From Ectocarpus siliculosus (taxonomy: Eukaryota; Sar; Phaeophyceae; Ectocarpales; Ectocarpaceae), in the NCBI GenBank assembly GCA_000310025.1, contig FN649741.1:956672-1020671 (forward strand): a stretch of DNA of 64,000 bases. Direction: 5' to 3'. Below, piece after piece: positions 56,461-64,000 of this stretch. The notes under the pieces are model-generated. The model was not told the DNA's origin. It ran no database searches and saw only the letters and a list, made by a program, of their open reading frames with translations. The position numbers and the translations under genes were made by a program. Position 1 is the stretch's first letter. Each line of letters begins with the position of its first letter.

Positions 56461-59189
56461 ATGTCTCGATTGCACAACCTCCTTCGAAAGAAAAAGAAAC
56501 CGGACAAGTGCGGCTTCTGCCACGCTGTTATCGCGAAAGACGAGACCCACTCCGGCGTATTCTACACAGTACCTGAGGAGGAGGGCGGCACAATTCACCA
56601 GGTTACAGGTTACATAAAGCTGTAGTTCGCGAAGACCCACAGATTTGTACTGTTTGATCTGCTGTAGTTGGTCATGCCCCCCGGGCTTACGGTACCTTCG
56701 TCCGGCGCTACTACCGCTACTGCTTTGGTTGATTTGATCAATAGACTGCTGTTCGGTGCAGAGCTCTTATTTCTCATAAAGTGTACAGCAGTTCTTCGCC
56801 AGCGTCGCCGCAAAAGAGTCTACTGTACAGCCTAACCGTAAGATAGCGACCAGACTCGTTCACAACGGACATTTTCACTACGACCAGCCGTAGCTGCCTC
56901 ACTCTCCCTCTCTCCCTCTCTCCCTCTCTCCCTGTCTGTTATGGTCCCCGCCATGCGTCGACTGGAGGCAGCACGTGATTTTCTTCGTTGACCAAGTGTG
57001 ATACTCCTCGTCTGCCGCAACACATGTCTCTCTCGAACTCATCGCAGGAGTGTTGGGAGAAATACCACGAGAAATGTTCCGTCAAGTGTCTACACTGCGA
57101 AGGGCCCGTGGCGCATCTTCCCGGGCGCTTCAACGGCAAGTTCTACCCTAGCACTGATCCTCCGGGGAAGATTCACAGGTGATGTGTGTCATGTCAAACA
57201 CCCCAAAACACTTTGGTACCAAGCCCCGTTTCTACTGTAGTACCCGATAAGAAGGTGCCAGCATTGAACAGTCGGTTTTGGTGACATGGATGCCGGGGTA
57301 ACCCTGGTCTTACATCGTGTCGCTTTGGCAAAACGTATACAGGCCTTTACCCATGTTTTTGCCGGCATCCTGAGTACTTGTACCCAGAAGACAGCTTAAT
57401 AGTCGCGCGTGTTCTCACGCGCGACTCTTAGTACTCACGGGACCAAGCAACGGCTCGGCTCTCAGTTCAGCGCTGATGTTCGCACTGGCTGCTCGAAAGT
57501 ATCCCCCCACCGCACCACGACACATCTACTCCAGACAAGTTTTGGGCCACCAGCCACCCTTTTGAAGTCAGATTTCAGAGTACCCGGTAGGATGAAAGCG
57601 GGAGTCCGACGTAATGGTTATTCCCACTGCGGCCAATTTACTAGCCTTGCAATAACTACGACTAATGGTTGATTATTTACAACACACCAACAATATGTAC
57701 CAAATATTGCGGCGTTTTGAAGCAAAATAGCAGCCGAGAGCGAGAAACCCACCGCGGTTTACTTGCTGGAAAAGCGTAATGTTTAACAAGTGAACCTTGC
57801 TCAACTCCCAAACGAGCGGTTTTTTTCTTTTTTGTCCTACAGCGAGTGCTGGGAGGCCTACAAGGGCTCGAAACCAGCAGCGGAAAAGTGCGGAGAGTGC
57901 GGCGAGCCGCTGTCCTTCGTGGAGGGCAAGTTTAGCGGCAGCTACGTTACGCTTGGGGATGGAATAAAAGTGCACGGTGCGTTTGTAATGTCTTCCTTTC
58001 TTCCTTTCTTCACGGCGGGGATACGAGGTGTTCTCACGCCTGGCACGGAACTGCTGTCTGTCGTGCTAGGCCATCACCTACCACGGTGTTAGCGGTGTTC
58101 TCGTAGTGGGTACATACCACGCTTTGCACGAGGGCAACGTTTGCACTGTTGTCATACGTTGCTCTTTCCTGGCGACGACCGCGCAGGCCTTCGCCTTGCT
58201 CGTTCTCGACATCCCTGATCATCGCAAAACGCGTGTGTTTCTAACCTCGCCCTTGTTTCATTTTCCCTTTTGTTTTCGTATGTAGTCGAGTGCCGGTCGG
58301 CGTACCACCAGAAACACACGGAAAAATGCCTGCAGTGTAACGAGCCGGTGGCACCCGAGGCGGGTAAATTTTGCGGAGAGTTCTTCGAGGTGGAAGGCAA
58401 GGGGAGAGTCCACTCCGAGTGCATGGACGCGTACGAGGAAACCACTGCAGATAGGTGCCTGGTCTGCAAGAAGGCGGTGCGACGAATGGAAGGCTTCAGC
58501 GGGGACTTCATGATGATCGACGGTGGCAAAGTGCACAAGGTATATAGGCGGCGTGGAACGCAGCTCAAGAAGCTTTCATACCGTTAAAAGTGTTGACCAT
58601 AATTTTTCGAGTTCGGTTTGTCGCAGAACCCCGTTTCCTACAGTATTAGTGTTGGTGAAGATTGTAAATTTTCATTTCTCACCGCCCGGGCCACTAGCCT
58701 GCATATGTAGCATGTTTTGGCGTTACCCTTGGTTCAAGACTCTGGGCTAGAATGTTTTTTTAGACGGGCCGACAGCCGAGAAAACTCGAAATGGATGTCG
58801 GTGGGTATGGCACATTCGGCAGCAGGTTACCGTTACCATTTTTCGCGGAGTCGCAGCGACAGGGTGCAAACAAACGCGCCTGCTTACATGGCGGCTGTTG
58901 TAGCGAGCAGACAGGTACCCATGTGCATCGACCTCGGCTCTCTCCCATCCATGTCACCTCTCTCTGGAATGCCCTTCAGGAGTGCGCGTCGGAGTACCAA
59001 GAGATGGTGGCGGACAAGTGCTTGCATTGCCAAAAGGGGGTACGGAAGGCTGGCGAGTTCAGCGGTTCTTTCTACCCCGTCGATCGCAAGCTGGGGGACG
59101 CCGAAGGGGAGGACAACGAATCAAAAGTGCACATGGAATGCTTTGAGGCTTACCAGGCGCAGCTAGCCGAAAAGGGCAAAGGAAGCTAA
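56461..59189 (+). CDS. tandem LIM-like C2HC zinc-finger protein, 5 exons
   Basis: Exons 56461-56601, 57048-57178, 57843-57976, 58286-58539 and 58980-59189 (phases 0, 2, 1, 0) give about 289 residues. After a basic start (MSRLHNLLRKKKKPDKC) there are six repeats of about 45 residues. Each has C-x2-C, a hydrophobic stretch with F(S/N/C)G.F(Y/F), then H-x2-C followed by x-x-(A/E/K)Y: CGFC...HQEC, CLHC...HSEC, CGEC...HVEC, CLQC...HSEC, CLVC...HKEC and CLHC...HMEC. This is the first half of a LIM domain (C-x2-C...H-x2-C) repeated without the second half. Introns 1-4 all fall at the H-x-E-C junction, so each repeat was probably duplicated as an exon. LIM-type fingers bind proteins, often at the actin cytoskeleton. 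The partner here is unknown. The tail is short and Lys/Gly-rich. Donor GTTACA of intron 1 is weak. Confidence 0.84.
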
Positions 59190-60941
59190 AGAAGCCGTTG
59201 GTGGTGGAGCGGAAGCTGGTGCAGCGACCGGCTCAGGGACCGAAACGATACCTGAAGCACGCGTAGCGAACCCGGTGCAGTGACCGCTGACGATGCAGCA
59301 GTAGCTTAGTACTCCGGAGAATTACATTATGTAGACGCCGCTGCTGTTTTCTTGTGCCTCAGCCTTGGACAGTATCCCTGGGTCTTGAAGTCCAGGCGTA
59401 TGCGTACGTGTCTCTTTTGGTAGATAGAGTTGTTCGTGGACAAAGCAAGGACTACACTAGGGAGGTGCCACACCACGAACAACGCCTTTCAGGGTCAGTG
59501 GCCAGGCGTCTACTGTACCGCGGCTAACAGAATGGCCAGCCAAATTTGTCAATGGTTAGATTGGCAGATCTACTGGTTTGGACGAAAAGGGCGGCAAAAA
59601 TATCTTCTGCGTGACCCCCCTGATCAAGTAATAGAATAGGATTTAGTATATTACCCCCGGCCGCGTGCCTCCAGATTTGCCCCTAATGCAGTTTGGGGCT
59701 GTGCGGTCCTGGAATTTCTCACATGTACCCCCTTGTCGTTTTGTAGTATAGGATTGAGGTTATGAAGTGATTTGGACGAAGTGTTGCTGACTTGTAACGA
59801 TTCAAAATTCTAAATAGCGCATTGCGGCATCATAATTCATGTTGGTGCTAACACTGGTTCCGAACGCCAGCGATTTTCACGAAGCGTCGCAGAACTCTGG
59901 CCTCTGTGAATGAAGACAAATGGGTAGGAGGTAGCCCAGTTCGCGTTGTTCCGCGCGCTAGTTGCGCCGCCGCCAACGACTCGCGTTTAAAAACGGCAGT
60001 TTGTGGCGATTTATACTACTGTAGGTGACCTTTGAACACCCGTGGCGTGCGATGCGATGTTGATCCGCATTCTAGGCATGGACACGGAGTTCCTTGCTTG
60101 TCCTTCTGTGGTGTGGCAACTTGTCGGATGGTCTCGTCACTTCTACAGAGGGCGTCAGCTCTCGAAAGTTGATGCCTGCTAAGGAACGTGAACGACAGGC
60201 CTAGCAAATCGATCAGGACGGCGCGGAAACTTCGAGTAGAAAGCAAAATGACGGTGTAACCACCGCTTCAAGGTGTAGGTTACAATAGCCCGGGGGTAGC
60301 CCCGGTCTCATCTGAAGCCCTCTCGCTTGTTCCCCAGGTAGGGTATGTATGTGTGGGGTTGAGGACGATGTAGTTGGGGGCGGTGATGAAGATGATGGAT
60401 AAGTCCATCCATGGATGTGAAATGAAAGAAGCGAAGAAGGAGGAAGGAAAGAAACACAATTTCTCCCCGTTTTCGACTTAAAACCACCCAGGTGACAACT
60501 GTGGAGACTCTGCCGGTTTCGTGGTACGCCACGGTCTGTGCCTAGAGCATCAGTCCTGACTGACAGTGTGACCCGGGGTTGGATTGGCCTGAGCATCAGC
60601 AAAAATCGGTGATGCTTCTTGCAGGCACGTGAGAATACAGCGAGCGTCGGACAACGACAAACACTCTTTTATTCCAGTATGGTATGTCCACTGCAACCCT
60701 GAGCCCGTCCAGCTGTATCGTGACGAAAGGCGTATAACCTTTTCACGTCCCATGTGAAGTCACACGTGGAGTTGGAAGGCCCATGCTTGAACACTACGTC
60801 CGACAGCCAAAGGGATCGAAACGCTCTTGCAACAGCAGCACTATCACCAGGTAGCGTCGGTCTGGCTGCCCTCCTTTCCTCTACTTGAAATTCTCATGCA
60901 CACGAAGGCGTTTTCGCGTTCGTCGTCTCCGACTGGCTAGC
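59190..60941. other. 1.75-kb spacer between convergent genes, nothing recognised
   Basis: It lies between the stop of the C2HC-array gene and the CSL4 stop. Only short frames are present. It presumably includes both 3' UTRs. Confidence 0.45.
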
Positions 60942-62828
60942 CTACACCGGCTTGGCGCATTTTCTAGGCTCCTTTTCCTTGGTCGTCGGGCATTGCATTT
61001 CCTGGGGCGGTAGTGGAACAGCAAGCAAACACAACGGTTCGTAGCGCAAGATGGGGCGGGGCGGGGCGGGGTTGTTCTGTTGTGAAAATGGCGCTCACCG
61101 TTGTTTGGCAGCCGAGGGGCTACCTGCACTTAAGAAACCTCTCTCTCGCTGCCTGGTTGGTTGGTACTTCCATCGAGTCGACGCAAAAAGCAAAAAAGTA
61201 TCACGCGCAGAATTGCTCTGCATCACGAAATCCATCTTTCTTGTAGCACTCACTGCAACGTCTTCCGTTCTAGGCCACCACGAACAACATGCAATTGTTC
61301 GCCTTAGGCGAGCCAGCCATATCCGCTATTTAGCAAGTGAGTTGGTCGGTAGGGTTATCCGAGCACACCTGCCAGCTGATGGGGATCATGATTGCCCCGG
61401 CCGCGGACTTTGCCCATCGAACTCCTAGCTCGTTCTCCGCCGTGCTCAAGAAGTACTGCGTAGAATCGCCCAAGGATATAACGCGCGCTCGTATGATGTC
61501 GCCGGGTCGCAGTGACTTCGCTACCTCCGCTTTGTCTACTTCTGTCGCACGGATATCCTGTTAAGCGATATGACACAGGGAAAAAATGCCATGGGTTTTG
61601 CGGGGTGTCGTCTGCGTGATGAGAGCGCTATGTACATGGCCGCACCTGGGGGTGCACAACAGGACCTGAGCCTGCTCTTGCGCAAACCGCAAAGTACCAC
61701 CACCACCACGGCTTTGGATCGACTGGCAGGTGTTGCTGACGTCACGAACAGATCAGTTCGTCATGCAGTCGTGCAGGCGCGCGATCTTGCATTTCGCTAA
61801 CGACTTGCATAGACCGGCTACAGCAGTTTTACGAAAGAGTGTTCGATACGCAGCCCTATTGCAATCGAAATGTTTCCGTACATACCAGCTAGGTGCAGGT
61901 GTAGGGTCAATACGGCCAATACGACGTAAGGCTACTCGGGCCAGCCGTAGTTGAGCGTACCTCTTTCCGGACGATGCCTCGGTGGGGCTCTCGCAACACC
62001 GTCTCTCCCACGCAGATAATCTCCACCCACGCCTGCCTCGTGCTGATGCGGGTCACCCTCCCCATCACAGTATCGCCCACTTGAATCACTTGATCGGCTG
62101 CTCTGGCCCGCTTCGGCTGGGACACCTGAGAACGCAAAGCCCCACAAGGAAAAAGATGTCAGGTTCATGGACATTTTTAAACTACATGTACATGTTTTCC
62201 GTCCGCTTGAATAATTCCGCTCAGAACGAAAACAACCACGGAGGAGGTAGGTCGACGTGGGGATGAGTGCGAGTCGTGTGCGCTTCTGGAAAAATTGACG
62301 TTTCAATCGGCTCTCGAGAGTGTCTCTTCAAGTTTTCGCTTGCCCAGACATCTCCGTAGAACCATGGACGGTCTGTGCGAATTTTGCAGAATTACATGTA
62401 GGTCACCCTCGTTACCACACCACCATCGCATGCGTTGTCCAAACGTTTAAATAGGAGAGTAGCTTGTATCCAAAATGAATACCATCGTACCTCCCGCGAA
62501 TGCCACTGGCTGCAAGCAAACCGTACTAGGCAAACAGTCCCGCTTTTAACACCAGTCAGTAGCAGTTCCAACGGCAGCGCATGGCTGATACCAACCGCAG
62601 TGCTGACCATGGGGGCAACGGCCGTACCGTACCTCTCGGTCTGCAAATAGTCTATTCCACCGCACTCACAATTAGGTATGGTTTGCCGTCCTCATCTGCC
62701 GCCGCCTGCTCCAACTTCGGTCCGACGACGCTGGCATAGATGTATGTCCCTCGCACATAGGTCCCTGGACCCGCCCGATACTCGCTTGCCCTCCCTAATC
62801 GCTTGCCGGGGCACACGACTTCCGTCAT
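60942..62828 (-). CDS. CSL4: exosome complex component CSL4 (EXOSC1), 4 exons
   Basis: Exons 62828-62670, 62125-61961, 61557-61369 and 61001-60942, all phase 0, encode 190 residues; the human protein has 195. N-terminal domain: MTEVVCPGKRLGRASEYRAG then PGTYVRGTYIYASVVG, the conserved PG...GPGTY..... I.AS..G pattern. S1 RNA-binding domain: VIQVGDTVMGRVTRISTRQA, IICVG, REPHRGIVRKE, DIRATEVDKAEVAKSLRPGD, VISLGDSTQYFLSTAENELG, then IMIPISWQ. The C-terminus EMQCPTTKEKEPRKC is typical. Every block lines up with EXOSC1. CSL4 is one of three S1-type caps of the RNA exosome, which degrades and processes RNA 3'-5' in nucleus and cytoplasm. It is non-catalytic and helps hold the ring and recruit cofactors. 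The gene looks whole, with standard GT-AG introns of 367-543 bp. Confidence 0.95.
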
Positions 62829-64000
62829 AACGTTGAGCGTGGACCTCAGGGTCTCTCAGTACGCTGGATGTGGAATCCTTGCGTGCTGTGCAGGCAAGTG
62901 TGTCTGCCCGTGACTCAGGCAAAAACGCTTGAACTTTCCAAACACACCAGCCAAACCCCGCCTTTAGTCGGCGTTAGATCTACCGCTATGCACGTTGGGT
63001 ACACACGTAGCGCGTGGAGGTGTAGCGTGGGAGGTGTATCAGCAGCACAGAGCACCAGCAGCAACTAGTGGGTCTTCGCAGATTGGGGAAAACGGGGGGG
63101 GTGGCATTCTTGCTTGCATCACCACACCCGCCGCCACCGCCGTCCACTGCTACACGCCTTGGGCCTACGGCGGTCCCTGCGGAAAGCGGTCCGGGAAATT
63201 GCGAACAGGGGAAGCGAGAGGAGAGAAGGGACTGGGCCTGGGTGGTTGTTTGGATGGGCGACGACGACTCGAGGGTGGCCTATTTTAGGATGCAAGAAGG
63301 GGAGCCTATCATCGGGGAGGAGCAGGTGTGACCCGTAAAGATCAGAGAACGTATGCATACGCGTAGGATCGGTAAAACTCCCACTCCCGCATTTTCTTGT
63401 CGGTATGTATGTAGGTGTTTCGCCGACCACGATTGATGGGAGAGCGTGCCCTATCGATACGAAACTATTCAAGACGAAGGTTGCTGCAGAGTCGTGTGTG
63501 ATGGTTGGTACGTGTCGTTGAGCTGGGCGGAGGTGTACTGGTCGGACGCGGTACAGCAGACACGATGATTATGCATACCATGCGGGGTGTCGTGTGCCCC
63601 TGCGTACATACAAGCCGGGGGCGCGTGCCTCTTACCTGACTCACGCAGTGCTCAAGTGAGGCCCCAACACGACGTGGAAACAGCAGCGCACCGCAACAAT
63701 GCCGTTTGTTTGTCCTTCTCACCACCAGCAGTCAAGTCCACAAAGGGTGTCGGAAGAGCCCGCCCGCGGCGCTGAAAGAGAATGTTGGTGTTGCTGCACT
63801 TGCAGCTCCTCCTCAGACTTCTTGATGACAATTGTACAGGCGGTGTGTCCTTTGGTCGTCGGTCCTTGCAACTAACTGGCTTGTAAACATCGGGCTGGTG
63901 TACGAGTGAGGAGTCCGTGCAAATTCCTGCGGTGACACCGTTTGGGAAGCCCTTCCATGAGCACACAGCAGCAGCAGGCAGGCACGAAACGTAACGAGGG
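62829..64000. other. right edge of window, no supported gene
   Basis: It should include the CSL4 promoter. A + strand frame ending in RVAYFRMQEGEPIIGEEQ next to a possible donor (CAG|GTGTGA) near 63329 could be an exon of a gene running off the window, but nothing else supports it. Confidence 0.4.

Noticed and set aside
63068-63331. Possible exon ending RVAYFRMQEGEPIIGEEQ
   Set aside because: A single donor-like site and a short plausible peptide, with no second exon or family match inside the window.

Overview
The window looks like nuclear DNA of a stramenopile alga, most likely a brown alga of the Ectocarpus type. This is inferred from moderately high GC, genes split into short exons by introns of about 50-1900 bp, a candidate plastid pre-sequence, a mix of Helitron, LINE, LTR and MITE copies, and no operon structure. 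No species marker is present, so the assignment is inference. A 100-N assembly gap lies at 42002-42101 and a poly-C run opens the window.

Left part (1-26 kb): two tandem arrestin-like genes on the + strand (169-3597 and 8040-10427) share the same three intron positions and phases. They are followed by poorly recognised minus-strand genes (10731-11270, 13433-13825, 14135-17804), a weak + strand gene at 18251, dispersed repeats, a satellite-like tract, a decayed Helitron (20628-23125) and a minisatellite (23285-23670).

Middle (26-33 kb): an old, broken Ty3/gypsy-type LTR retrotransposon (27011-32684, minus) with both LTRs, a primer-binding site and a polypurine tract. One LTR carries a tRNA-derived SINE-like insertion. 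A dispersed repeat sits just to its left.

Right part (33-64 kb) is gene-rich: an FKBP-fold protein (minus); a zinc-finger/double-C2 protein (minus) divergent from a DUF2993-like, probably organelle-targeted protein (+); a 10.7-kb EXO1-type exonuclease gene (minus) whose introns hold a LINE and several MITE/foldback elements; a SAP-domain plus dienelactone-hydrolase fusion (minus) divergent from a protein made of six LIM-like C2HC fingers (+); and a complete CSL4 exosome cap subunit (minus). EXO1 and CSL4 are core DNA- and RNA-processing functions. The other genes share no obvious pathway with them, so the window reads as ordinary euchromatin with transposon islands rather than a functional cluster.

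Exon joins were chosen from splice consensus, phase agreement and family alignment from memory. No search or transcript evidence was available. Two of the roughly 25 introns resolved here appear to use GC rather than GT donors.
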